Positions 6,130 through 14,131 of a stretch of DNA of 21,599 bases are shown one piece after another. Every line of letters begins with the position of its first letter. The stretch's first letter is position 1. The position numbers and the translations under genes were made by a program. The DNA is from an uncultured Eubacteriales bacterium (GTDB lineage Bacteria > Bacillota > Clostridia > Oscillospirales > Oscillospiraceae): assembly GCA_900549495.1 (NCBI GenBank), contig UROL01000007.1:1-21599 (forward strand), in the 5' to 3' direction. The notes under the pieces are model-generated. The model was not told the origin of the DNA, did no database searches, and saw nothing but the letters and a program-made list of their open reading frames with translations.

Positions 6130-8526
6130 TCAGATTTTTTTCATGTAGGCAGAGGCGGTTTTGGCCAGCAGCTTTTTGGTGCCGATGTCATCGAAGGCAA
6201 CCTCCAGCAGCGCATCGCCGCCCATTTTGGTAACGGTGAGCACCATTCCCCTGCCAAAGGCGGCGTGCTGCACCATGTCTCCCTGCTGCAATTCCAGCAT
6301 GGGCGTGGTGGGCTTGGGAGAAATCATGGAGCTTTCGCTGTGATAGCGGGGCCGATTGTAGGCGCTGCGATTGCCATAGGAACGCTCTGCGTAGCCGGTG
6401 GTGCTCTGCATCGGGTGGAAGCCGCCCTTGCGCTGGATGCATGTCTCCGGTATCTCCTTCAGGAACCGGGAGGGCAGCGAGGCAGACGTCCGGCCATAAA
6501 TCATACGCTGCCGGGCATAGCTGATGGTAAGGGATTGCTTTGCCCGGGTGATGGCCACATAGCACAGGCGCCGCTCCTCCTCCATCTCTTCGTTGTCGCC
6601 GATGGAGCGCTGTCCGGGGAACAGGCCGTCTTCAAAACCGGCCAGAAATACATGGGGAAATTCCAGGCCCTTGGCAGAATGGATTGTCATCATAACCACA
6701 GCATCATCGGATGCATTGTACTGCTCAATATCCGTGTACAGGGCGATTTCCTCCAGGAAGCCTGCCAGAGTAGGATTGTCCGTATTCTCCATGTAGGAGT
6801 GAATGCTGGATTTCAATTCACGGACGTTTTCCAGCCGGGTTTTGTTTTCCTCGGTGTCCTTGGCGGTGAGCATATCGGCATAACCGGTGCGGACCAGAAC
6901 CTCATCGTAGAACTCCGGCAGGGACATGCCCTCCACCAAAAGCTGGGCAAGGCCTTCAATCATCCCCGAAAATTGCAGGAATTTCACGGCGGATTTCTCC
7001 AGTGCAGCATAGGAGTAGGGATCGGAAATCACACTATACAGGGGCTTTCCCTCGGCTTCTGCCAGGCGATCAGCCATTTCCAGTGTCTTTGCCCCCAGGC
7101 CACGGGGCGGATTGTTGATGATGCGGTGTAGGCGCAAATCATCTGCCCGGTTGTTGATGACACAAAGATAGGATAGCATGTCCTTGATTTCGGCCCGATC
7201 GAAGAATCGGGTGCCTCCGATAACCCGGTATGGAATGCCGTTGCGTTTCAGCGCATATTCCAGGGCGTTGGACTGGGCGTTGGTACGGTAGAGAATGGCA
7301 AAGTCCCGCATTCCCTGGCCATGGGTGGCCGCCAGAACCTGACCGGCAATGAAATTTGCCTCCGTCATTTCGTCCGCTGCCTCATACACCACAATGGGAG
7401 AGCCATTTCCGTTGGCTGTCCACAGCTTCTTTCCCTTCCGGCCCAGATTGTGGGAAATCACCGCATTGGCTGCGTTCAAAATGGATTGGGTAGAGCGATA
7501 GTTCTGCTCCAGGCGAATGGTGCGGCAGCCATGGTACTGCTTTTCGAAGCTGAGAATGTTTTCAATGGTGGCACCACGGAAGCGGTAAATACTCTGGTCA
7601 TCGTCTCCCACCACGCAGATATTCTCATGGCCACCTGCCAGCGCCGATGTGAGAAGGTATTGCAGGTGGTTGGTGTCCTGGTACTCGTCCACCAGGACAT
7701 AGTGGAACTTCTTCTGATAATACCGCCGGATATCCTCGTGTTGCAGCAAAAGCTGAACGGTGACGTAAATAATGTCGTCGAAATCCAGGGCGTTGTTTTC
7801 CTTTAACTGGCGCTGATACTTTTCATAGGCACGAGCAACGTACTTTGCACGCAGGTTATTGCTTCGCTCTGCCTCCTGAAGCATTTCAGCGGGAGAGACC
7901 ATTTTGTCCTTCTCCTTGCTGATGGCACCAAGGACATATTTGGGTGGGAAGGTTTTCTCATCCATGTCCAAGTCCTTTAGAATTCCTTTCATCACCCGCT
8001 CGGAATCGGCAGTATCATAGATGGTGAAGCTCCTGGTATAACCCATCACGTCGATATCCCGCCGGAGAATTCGGCAGCAGGCCGAGTGGAAGGTCATAGC
8101 CCAGATGTCCTGGGCATCCTCGCCAAGAAGGGTAGAAAGTCGGTCCTTGATTTCATTTGCAGCCTTGTTGGTAAAGGTGATGGCGATGATGCTCCAGGGG
8201 GCAGCAGGGGCCACGGCGCACAGTGCATCGGCACGCTGCTTCTCGTCTTCGGTGGGAGCCTCACCCAGGGATTCCAGGAATTCCACATCCGCCTCTGCAA
8301 TCTGAGGCGGGATTTCCTGGCAGTCGCTGCCTCTGCCATAGCGCATAAGGTTGGCAATGCGGTTAATCAGCACGGTGGTCTTGCCGCTTCCGGCTCCTGC
8401 CAGCAGCAGCAGCGGCCCCTCGGTGGTAAGCACGGCCTTCTGCTGCATATCATTTAGTTGGGAGAACTGGGCCGCAATATACTTCTTTCTGGCGGCAATA
8501 AATCGGGATTCCATTTGTTCTGTCAT
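6130..8526 (-). CDS. pcrA: ATP-dependent DNA helicase PcrA/UvrD (superfamily 1A)
   Basis: A 798-residue 3'-5' DNA helicase acting in repair, replication-conflict resolution and RNA polymerase recycling. Visible motifs in order: Walker A GAGSGKT (44-50), Ia ITFTNKAA (116-123), II VDEYQDTN, III GDDDQSIYRFRGA, IV QNYRST, V TIHSAKGLEFPHVFLAG and VI CYVAITRAKQSL. The C-terminal 60 residues (GDMVQHAAFGRGMV to AYMKKI) form the Tudor-like RNA-polymerase-binding domain typical of PcrA. Between motifs I and Ia there is an extra acidic segment of about 45 residues (64-109), absent from classical Bacillus PcrA. The ATG at 8526 has AGGTG 6 nt upstream; a GTG at 8535 is a possible alternative. It lies 67 bp downstream of sigF with no terminator seen between them. 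Confidence 0.95.
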   Translation of the reverse strand: MTEQMESRFIAARKKYIAAQFSQLNDMQQKAVLTTEGPLLLLAGAGSGKTTVLINRIANLMRYGRGSDCQEIPPQIAEADVEFLESLGEAPTEDEKQRADALCAVAPAAPWSIIAITFTNKAANEIKDRLSTLLGEDAQDIWAMTFHSACCRILRRDIDVMGYTRSFTIYDTADSERVMKGILKDLDMDEKTFPPKYVLGAISKEKDKMVSPAEMLQEAERSNNLRAKYVARAYEKYQRQLKENNALDFDDIIYVTVQLLLQHEDIRRYYQKKFHYVLVDEYQDTNHLQYLLTSALAGGHENICVVGDDDQSIYRFRGATIENILSFEKQYHGCRTIRLEQNYRSTQSILNAANAVISHNLGRKGKKLWTANGNGSPIVVYEAADEMTEANFIAGQVLAATHGQGMRDFAILYRTNAQSNALEYALKRNGIPYRVIGGTRFFDRAEIKDMLSYLCVINNRADDLRLHRIINNPPRGLGAKTLEMADRLAEAEGKPLYSVISDPYSYAALEKSAVKFLQFSGMIEGLAQLLVEGMSLPEFYDEVLVRTGYADMLTAKDTEENKTRLENVRELKSSIHSYMENTDNPTLAGFLEEIALYTDIEQYNASDDAVVMMTIHSAKGLEFPHVFLAGFEDGLFPGQRSIGDNEEMEEERRLCYVAITRAKQSLTISYARQRMIYGRTSASLPSRFLKEIPETCIQRKGGFHPMQSTTGYAERSYGNRSAYNRPRYHSESSMISPKPTTPMLELQQGDMVQHAAFGRGMVLTVTKMGGDALLEVAFDDIGTKKLLAKTASAYMKKI

Positions 8527-8593
8527 TCGGTGCACCTGTCTATCTGTATGATGTACCTATTCTACTCCATTTTGGGCAAAAGGTAAATAGGCT

Positions 8594-9298
8594 CTATTGC
8601 ATGAATTCCCGAATTTTCTCCAGGGCTTTTTTCTCAATGCGGGAAACCTGCACCTGACTGACCTCCATTACCTTGGCCACCCGCTGCTGGGTGAGACAAT
8701 GGTAGTAGCGCAGCTGAATTACTATCCGCTCCCGCTCCGGTAACTTCTCCACCGCTTGCCGCAGGGCAATTTTCTCCACCATCCGCTCTTCGGATTCCGT
8801 GTCCGTCAAGATGTTTTCCAGGCAGAAGCCTTCCTCTCCGGTCTGCTGCTGGATGGATTCTGTAGCGGCGGTGGCTGTTTCCGCAATGGCAATTTCCTCC
8901 GGGGTAAAGCCTGTATGGGCGGACAGCTCCTGAATGGTGGGCTCCCGCCCCAGCAGGGGCGTCAGCTTATTGCGAATGCTCTTGATAGAGGCTGCCTGCT
9001 CTTTGATGCTGCGGGAGACCTTCACGGCTCCGTCATCCCGGAGAAAACGGCGGATTTCTCCGGCAATTTTCGGTACTGCATAGGTGGAAAACTGGGTGCC
9101 GAATCCGGGGTCAAAGCCCTCCACCGCCTTCAGAAAGCCCATGCACCCCAGCTGATACAGGTCATCCGTCTCTGCCCCCCGTCCGATGAAACGGCGGGCA
9201 ACGGACCAAATCAGGCCGGAATTCTCTGTGACCAGCTTTTCAGAGGCGTTCCGGTCCCCGTCCTGGGCAAGCCGAATGAGCTCCTCTGTCCTGCTCAT
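8594..9298 (-). CDS. sigF: RNA polymerase sporulation sigma factor SigF (SpoIIAC)
   Basis: A 234-residue sigma-70-family factor that directs early forespore gene expression. Region 2 contains ENSGLIWSVARRFIGRG and DDLYQLGCMGFLKAVEGFDP, with the promoter-melting segment FSTYAVPKIAGEIRRFLRDDG. Region 3 follows (VSRSIKEQAASI). Region 4 has the helix-turn-helix LTQQRVAKVMEVSQVQVSRI. The start overlaps spoIIAB by 4 bp. The order spoIIAA-spoIIAB-sigF is the hallmark spoIIA operon, which distinguishes it from the otherwise similar SigG. Activity is expected to be held by SpoIIAB and released by dephosphorylated SpoIIAA. Confidence 0.97.
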   Translation of the reverse strand: MSRTEELIRLAQDGDRNASEKLVTENSGLIWSVARRFIGRGAETDDLYQLGCMGFLKAVEGFDPGFGTQFSTYAVPKIAGEIRRFLRDDGAVKVSRSIKEQAASIKSIRNKLTPLLGREPTIQELSAHTGFTPEEIAIAETATAATESIQQQTGEEGFCLENILTDTESEERMVEKIALRQAVEKLPERERIVIQLRYYHCLTQQRVAKVMEVSQVQVSRIEKKALEKIREFMQ

Positions 9299-9726
9299 TT
9301 CCGACGCTGGAGCTTCCGGCGCATATGTACCGATGTTCCCTTGCCGGGAGTGGAGGTAACATCAAAGCTGGTCATAAAGCTCTCCATAATGGTAAAGCCC
9401 ATGCCGCTGCGCTCTGCGCCGCCGGTGGTAAAGGCAGCCCGGCGGGCCTGCTCCACATCCGGGATGCCTACTCCCTTATCCTTGATGACAATGTCCAGCA
9501 CATTGTCCTTCAAGATTCGGCAGCGAAGAGTGATAATTCCAATCTGGTCTGGGTAGGCGTGTACGATGCAATTGGTTACTGCCTCCGATACGGCGGTGCG
9601 AATGTCGCCCAGCTCCTCCAATGTCGGGTCCATCTGTGCGGCAAAGCAGGCCACGGCGCTGCGGGCAAAGGCCTCGTTGGAAGAGCGGCTGGGAAAATCC
9701 AGAATCATATAGTTGTCAAATTTCAT
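9295..9726 (-). CDS. spoIIAB: Anti-sigma F factor SpoIIAB
   Basis: A 143-residue GHKL-fold serine kinase and anti-sigma factor that binds SigF and phosphorylates SpoIIAA. The N-box reads SEAVTNCIVHAY (47-58) with the catalytic Glu48 and Mg-ligand Asn52. The G1 box is DKGVGIPD (83-90) and the G2/ATP-lid region is GGAERSGMGFTIM (102-114). Length equals that of Bacillus SpoIIAB (about 146). It overlaps spoIIAA by 4 bp and sigF by 4 bp, consistent with coupled translation that keeps the stoichiometry of the switch. Confidence 0.97.
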   Translation of the reverse strand: MKFDNYMILDFPSRSSNEAFARSAVACFAAQMDPTLEELGDIRTAVSEAVTNCIVHAYPDQIGIITLRCRILKDNVLDIVIKDKGVGIPDVEQARRAAFTTGGAERSGMGFTIMESFMTSFDVTSTPGKGTSVHMRRKLQRRK

Positions 9727-10040
9727 GAGACTGCCTCCCGGATTTCCACCAGCTTGTCTATCCCTGACGCCCGAAACACCCGCATGGGCTGGGGGGAGAT
9801 GCCGGAGAGCAGCAGTTTCCCTTCAATCTGGGACATATTTCGCAGCGCATTGATAACCACGGCAATGCCGGAGGAATCCACAAAGGTCACATCGTGAAAA
9901 TCCAGAACGCAAACATCCGGCATATAGGCTTCTATTTTGGAGCTGATGATTTGAATATAGGCCTTGGCACAGTGATGGTCAATTTCTCCGGTGAGGGCTA
10001 TGGTGAGCTTTCCGTTTTCAAGGAAACTGGTGAAATACAT
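9723..10040 (-). CDS. spoIIAA: Anti-sigma F factor antagonist SpoIIAA
   Basis: A 105-residue STAS-domain protein that, when unphosphorylated, displaces SigF from SpoIIAB. The phosphorylation loop VDSSGIAVV (54-62) contains Ser57, equivalent to the Ser58 phosphorylated by SpoIIAB in Bacillus. The ATG at 10040 has a perfect AGGAGG (10049-10054) 8 nt upstream; the frame is open further upstream but that part would read through the promoter and terminator region. It is the first gene of the spoIIA operon. Sigma-H control is expected from Bacillus; upstream I see a GAAT-type -10 (around AAAGAATTA) but no convincing -35, so I do not annotate it. Confidence 0.96.
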   Translation of the reverse strand: MYFTSFLENGKLTIALTGEIDHHCAKAYIQIISSKIEAYMPDVCVLDFHDVTFVDSSGIAVVINALRNMSQIEGKLLLSGISPQPMRVFRASGIDKLVEIREAVS

Positions 10041-10116
10041 ATTGAAAACCTCCTTTGTTTTCTTTGCAAAAGAAGTATAATTCTTTGAAAACGAAAAAGC
10101 AGTCGCAATGGCGGGC

Positions 10117-10161
10117 AAAAAAAGAAACAGGAGAAATACCGCAACCAACGGCTCTCTCCTG
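10117..10161 (-). terminator. Intrinsic terminator after the nucleoside phosphorylase
   Basis: CAGGAGA (10128-10134) pairs with TCTCCTG (10155-10161), with a possible inner CCG/CGG stem in the loop. On the minus strand the hairpin is followed by TTTCTTTTTTT. It separates the phosphorylase from the spoIIA operon, which therefore needs its own promoter in the roughly 75 bp that follow. Confidence 0.7.
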
Positions 10162-10178
10162 CTCCAAGCTATTTGTGT

Positions 10179-10958
10179 TTATGGTTTCCTCTCCATAATT
10201 TTCAGCCCCAGCTCAAAGGCCAGAAGGGCAATTTTGCCCTTCTCATCCAAGCGGGTGTGACCGGCCAGGCTGCGGGAATCCCACACCGGCTGGTCCAGAT
10301 TGTCACCGGCATAGAAAAACGTAAAGAAGTCCGCTCCCCGGAAATCTGCCGCAGCCTGCATTCCGGCGCATTCCATTTCTACGCAGATGGCCCCCTGGGC
10401 TTTCCTGCGCTCCACCTTCGCCCGGGTTTCCCGGTAGCAGGCATCCGTTGTCCAGGTGGTCCCCTCCACATGGGAATAGCCATGCTCCTGCAGCACCTGG
10501 GCAAACAAATTGCGGTATTTGCGGTTGACTTCAATGCTGTCGGCAGGTGGGGCATAGTGGTAGCTGCACCCCTCATCCCGCAATGCCTTGGTGGGGATGA
10601 TGATGCCGCAGTCCTCAATGGTCTTGTCCAGCACGCCGCAGTTGCCAAAGAGAATCAGGGATTTCATGCCCATGGCAAGCAAATCCTCATAGTCCCCGAT
10701 GCAGGCAGGCTCCCCCACCCTGGACTCATAAAAGCCGATTCTCTTTCCCTTGTAGGTGACGGCATAAACCGGCGCTTTGCCGTTGGCACCGCCCACACGT
10801 CCGATTTCCTCCGGCTCAAAGAAGGCAAGCACCGCTTCAAACAGGTGATGGGAAAAGCAGGAAACGGTCACCTCCGGGAAATTCTCGATCTTCCCCTTGA
10901 TGCACATCTCCGGGTTGATAACGGCATCCCGGTTGGGGTCAAATTCGGATAATAACAT
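10179..10958 (-). CDS. Nucleoside phosphorylase (PNP/UDP family)
   Basis: A 259-residue protein of the PNP_UDP_1 fold, which cleaves a nucleoside with phosphate into base and ribose-1-phosphate in the cytoplasm. Visible family blocks are FYESRVGEPACIGDYEDLLAMG followed by SLILFGNCGVLD (the phosphate/base-binding glycine-rich strand) and the signature AICVEMECAGMQAAADFRG with the ribose-binding MEC triad. A late FYAGDNLD segment resembles the catalytic Asp strand seen in uridine and purine nucleoside phosphorylases. Uridine versus purine specificity cannot be set from sequence alone. GGAG lies 7 nt before the ATG. It lies behind the valS terminator with only about 20 bp between, so it is probably reached by read-through of the valS message. 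Confidence 0.85.
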   Translation of the reverse strand: MLLSEFDPNRDAVINPEMCIKGKIENFPEVTVSCFSHHLFEAVLAFFEPEEIGRVGGANGKAPVYAVTYKGKRIGFYESRVGEPACIGDYEDLLAMGMKSLILFGNCGVLDKTIEDCGIIIPTKALRDEGCSYHYAPPADSIEVNRKYRNLFAQVLQEHGYSHVEGTTWTTDACYRETRAKVERRKAQGAICVEMECAGMQAAADFRGADFFTFFYAGDNLDQPVWDSRSLAGHTRLDEKGKIALLAFELGLKIMERKP

Positions 10959-10978
10959 TTGGCGGCTCCTTTCTGATG

Positions 10979-11007
10979 AAAATGCCCCGGCGGTGTTGCC
11001 GGGGCAT
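10979..11007 (-). terminator. Terminator/attenuator between valS and the phosphorylase
   Basis: ATGCCCCGGC (10982-10991) and GCCGGGGCAT (10998-11007) form a 10-bp perfect stem with loop GGTGTT. On the minus strand it is followed by a short TTTTC tract. The hairpin is GC-rich but the T-run is short, so partial read-through is plausible. Confidence 0.75.
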
Positions 11008-11031
11008 AATTTCCACTTGTTCTGAAAATTC

Positions 11032-13674
11032 TTACAGCGCCTGCATGGCCTTCAGGCTTTCTTCCAGGCTGATAATCAAATCCCGAGCCTTCTGTGCCTT
11101 TGCACGCTCGGCAGCCACAACCGCCTCCGGCGCACGGGAGACAAAGCTCTCGTTGGAGAGCTTGCCCTCCAGAGATGCCAGATTCTTTCTGGCTTTGTCC
11201 AGCTCCTTGTTGATGCGCTCCAGTTCCTTTGCCACATCCACCAGCTGTCCCATGGGGATATAGAGCTTTGCATCAGCGGTGGCGCAGGTGACCATGCCAT
11301 TGAGGTTTTCCGGCTCTGCATCCAGCAGGGTCATGCTGTCAGCATAGGCAAGCCGCAGGATAAAGCCCTCGCCCTCGGTGAAAACCTGGGGCTTGGAGGT
11401 CAGCACATACAGCGCCGCCTTCTTGGAGGGAGGCACGTTCATTTCGGCACGGCGATTGCGGATGGAGCGGATGGCATTCATCACGGACTCCATATGAGAC
11501 TCCTCTTCTCCGAAGGCCAGGTCTTCCCGGTACTGGGGCCAGGCAGCCACAATCAGAGCTTCCCCCTCATGGGGCAGGCTCTGCCAGATTTCCTCGGTGA
11601 TGAAGGGCATGAAGGGATGCAGCAGACGCAGCACCTGATCCAGCACATACACCAGCACCTGGATAGCGGTCTGCTTCCGGTCGGCATCCTCGCCGTACAG
11701 ACGCGCCTTGGTCAGCTCGATGTACCAGTCGCAGTAGGTATCCCAGATGAAGTCGTACACCTTCTGTACGGCCACGCCCAGCTCGTACTTTTCCAGGTTC
11801 TCTGTCACCTCGGCAATGAGGGTATTGAGCTTAGAGAGCACCCACTTGTCGGAGATTTCCAGCTTGTCCATGGCGGGCAGGGCATTGACGGAGTCCTCAC
11901 TCAGATTCATCATCACATAGCGGGAGGCGTTCCACAGCTTGTTGGCGAAGTTACGCATGGCCTCGCACCGCTCCACATAGAAGCGCGTGTCGTTGCCGGG
12001 GGAGTTGCCGGTGACCATGTTCATGCGCAGGGCATCGCAGCCATACTTGTCAATCATCTCCAGGGGGTCAATGCCGTTGCCCAGGGACTTGCTCATCTTC
12101 CGCCCCTTGTCGTCCCGCACCAGGCCGTGAATCAGCACGGTGTGGAAGGGGGGCTTTCCGGTGTGCTCGCAGCCGGAGAAAATCATTCTGGCAACCCAGA
12201 AGAAGATGATATCATAGCCGGTGACCAGCACATCGGTGGGATAGAAATAATCCAGGTCAGGGGTCTTTTCGGGCCAGCCCAGGGTCTCAAAGGGCCACAA
12301 AGCGGAGGAGAACCAGGTGTCCAGCACATCGGGATCCCGCTCAATATGGGTGCTGCCGCACTTCTCGCACTGGCAGACATCCTGGCGGGACACGGTGATG
12401 TGGCCGCAGTCGGCGCAGGTCCAGGCGGGAATCTGATGGCCCCACCACAGCTGACGGGAAATGCACCAGTCTCGGACATTCTCCATCCAATTGAGGTAGG
12501 TCTTGCTGAAGCGGTCGGGGACGAACTTCGTCTCCCCGTCCTTCACCACCCGGATGGCCTCCTCAGCCAGGGGCTGCATCTTCACGAACCACTGGGCGGA
12601 GATAATCGGCTCCACATCGTTGTGGCAGCGGTAGCAGGTGCCCACGTTGTGGGAGTAATCCTCCACCCGCACCAGGTAGCCGCCTTCTTCCAAATCCTTT
12701 ACAATCTGCTTGCGGGCCTCGTAGCGGTCAAGACCCTGGTACTTGCCGCCCAGCTCATTGACCTTGCCGTTGTCGTCCAGTACCCGGATGACCTCCAGGT
12801 TGTGGCGCAGACCCACCTCGAAGTCGTTGGGGTCATGGGCGGGGGTCATCTTGACGCAACCGGTGCCGAATTCCATTTCGGCGTAGTCATCGGCAACCAC
12901 GGGAATTTCCTTGTTCATCAGGGGCAGGATAACCTTCTTGCCCACGATGGCCTTGTAGCGGTCGTCATTGGGGTTGACGCAAACGCCGCTGTCGCCCAGC
13001 ATGGTCTCGGGACGGGTGGTGGCCACAATGACCTCGCCAGTACCGTCGGCCAAGGGGTAGCGGATGTGCCACAGGTGGCCGGGCTTATCCACATACTCCA
13101 CCTCGGCATCGCTCAGGGCAGTGACGCAGCGGGGGCACCAGTTGACGATGCGGCTGCCCTTGTAGATAAGACCCTTTTCATACAGGGAGACGAAGACCTC
13201 CCGGACGGCCTTGGAGCAGCCCTCGTCCATGGTGAACCTGGCTCTATCCCAATCGCAGCTGGCGCCCAGCTTCTTCTGCTGCTCCACAATGCGGTTGCCG
13301 TACTGGCGCTTCCAGTCCCACACCCGCTCCAGGAACTTTTCCCGTCCCAGGTCATAGCGGGTCAAGCCCTCCTTCACCCGCAGCTCTTCCTCCACCTTAA
13401 TCTGGGTGGCGATACCGGCATGGTCAACGCCGGGAATCCACAGCGCATTGTAGCCCTGCATTCTCTTGAAGCGAATCAGGGTATCCTGCATGGTTGCATC
13501 CATGGCGTGGCCCATATGCAGCTGACCGGTGACATTGGGAGGGGGCATAACGATGGTGAAGGGCTTCTTCTGCTCGTCCCGCTCTGCGTGGAAGTAGCCG
13601 CCCTGCTGCCACATGCCGTAAATCCGTTCCTCCACGTTTTTCGGCTCGTAAACCTTTGGTAATTCTCTTGCCAT
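11032..13674 (-). CDS. valS: Valine--tRNA ligase
   Basis: An 880-residue class I aminoacyl-tRNA synthetase that charges tRNA-Val. The HIGH-type motif is in PPNVTGQLHMGHAMD (HMGH at 53-56) and the KMSKS loop is at 526-530. The CP1 editing domain that hydrolyses mischarged threonine is visible from about 200 to 350, with TTRPETMLGD (219-228) and AHDPNDFEVG (279-288). A Cys cluster at 420-439 (CADCGH, CQCEKCG) is likely a zinc-binding insert. The C-terminus (from about 810) is a charged coiled coil, VAKELERINKELDKARKNL, that contacts tRNA. Length is normal. The ATG at 13674 has GGAG upstream, and the preceding leader is a T-box. The gene is followed by a terminator and a nucleoside phosphorylase. 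Confidence 0.98.
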   Translation of the reverse strand: MARELPKVYEPKNVEERIYGMWQQGGYFHAERDEQKKPFTIVMPPPNVTGQLHMGHAMDATMQDTLIRFKRMQGYNALWIPGVDHAGIATQIKVEEELRVKEGLTRYDLGREKFLERVWDWKRQYGNRIVEQQKKLGASCDWDRARFTMDEGCSKAVREVFVSLYEKGLIYKGSRIVNWCPRCVTALSDAEVEYVDKPGHLWHIRYPLADGTGEVIVATTRPETMLGDSGVCVNPNDDRYKAIVGKKVILPLMNKEIPVVADDYAEMEFGTGCVKMTPAHDPNDFEVGLRHNLEVIRVLDDNGKVNELGGKYQGLDRYEARKQIVKDLEEGGYLVRVEDYSHNVGTCYRCHNDVEPIISAQWFVKMQPLAEEAIRVVKDGETKFVPDRFSKTYLNWMENVRDWCISRQLWWGHQIPAWTCADCGHITVSRQDVCQCEKCGSTHIERDPDVLDTWFSSALWPFETLGWPEKTPDLDYFYPTDVLVTGYDIIFFWVARMIFSGCEHTGKPPFHTVLIHGLVRDDKGRKMSKSLGNGIDPLEMIDKYGCDALRMNMVTGNSPGNDTRFYVERCEAMRNFANKLWNASRYVMMNLSEDSVNALPAMDKLEISDKWVLSKLNTLIAEVTENLEKYELGVAVQKVYDFIWDTYCDWYIELTKARLYGEDADRKQTAIQVLVYVLDQVLRLLHPFMPFITEEIWQSLPHEGEALIVAAWPQYREDLAFGEEESHMESVMNAIRSIRNRRAEMNVPPSKKAALYVLTSKPQVFTEGEGFILRLAYADSMTLLDAEPENLNGMVTCATADAKLYIPMGQLVDVAKELERINKELDKARKNLASLEGKLSNESFVSRAPEAVVAAERAKAQKARDLIISLEESLKAMQAL

Positions 13675-13687
13675 TGTAGTCTCCTTT

Positions 13688-13917
13688 CAAAACAAAACGC
13701 CCTGAGCCAAATCTGACTCAGGGCGAAAAAATCCGCGGTACCACCTGAATTCCCGCAATGCGGGCACTCTGCTGCTGTAACGGGCTGACCCGTACTGCCC
13801 TACTCCCTTCGGGCAATCCGCTCCTGGGCGACCCACAGTGCCTTTCTGCCGTGTGCTTTCACCAGCCGCACACTCTCTGGGGCGAAAAGCGCTGCTCCTC
13901 CCACTCACTGCGTTTAT
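13688..13917 (-). promoter_or_regulatory. T-box riboswitch leader of valS
   Basis: On the minus strand the T-box sequence GGTGGTACCGCGG (13733-13745) pairs uncharged tRNA and forms the antiterminator. It is followed by a 9-bp terminator stem, CGCCCTGAG with CTCAGGGCG (13698-13706 and 13717-13725), then TTTTGTTTT. Upstream, CCAGAGAGTG and GGCTGGTGAAAGC are the usual Stem I distal elements. A GTC (13830-13832) followed by G is the best candidate valine specifier, but I did not fold Stem I. Uncharged tRNA-Val should allow transcription of valS. Confidence 0.92.
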
Positions 13918-13923
13918 TCACCT

Positions 13924-13952
13924 ATACTACTTCGATATTTCCGCTTTGTCAA
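13924..13952 (-). promoter_or_regulatory. Sigma-A promoter of valS
   Basis: A perfect -35 TTGACA (13947-13952), a 17-bp spacer and -10 TAGTAT (13924-13929) lie on the minus strand. Transcription would begin near 13917, at the start of the T-box leader. Confidence 0.8.
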
Positions 13953-14065
13953 CAGAATTTTTCAGATTGGGAATTTTTCCATAAATAAAAACCGTTTTCT
14001 ATCTATTCACACGGATAATTCATAGAAAGTTTACCCATAGATGGCAAGATATCCACCGGAGGCGG

Positions 14066-14094
14066 TTGCACCCCGGAAATGCGTATGCTATAAT
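14066..14094 (+). promoter_or_regulatory. Sigma-A promoter of the GNAT-bsh operon
   Basis: TTGCAC (14066-14071), a 17-bp spacer and a perfect TATAAT (14089-14094) lie upstream of the acetyltransferase start. The 14-kb intergenic region (13675-14131) holds only this promoter, the valS promoter, the T-box leader and an AT-rich stretch at 13955-14040 where I see nothing more. Confidence 0.85.
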
Positions 14095-14131
14095 CAACAA
14101 GTTTCATATGAACAACAAGGAGGGAAATCCT

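Noticed and set aside
8527..8570. CATACAGA as a sigma-E -10 before pcrA
   Set aside because: It matches 7 of 8 but has no plausible -35 and pcrA is a vegetative gene.
10055..10100. Sigma-H promoter upstream of spoIIAA
   Set aside because: AAAGAATTA fits a sigma-H -10, but no AGGA-type -35 occurs 11-12 bp upstream, so the expected promoter could not be supported.
11494..13662. A 722-codon open frame on the plus strand opposite valS
   Set aside because: It is fully antisense to a complete valyl-tRNA synthetase, is rich in His, Gly, Leu and Val in the way antisense frames of GC-biased genes are, and shows no recognisable domain or ribosome binding site.
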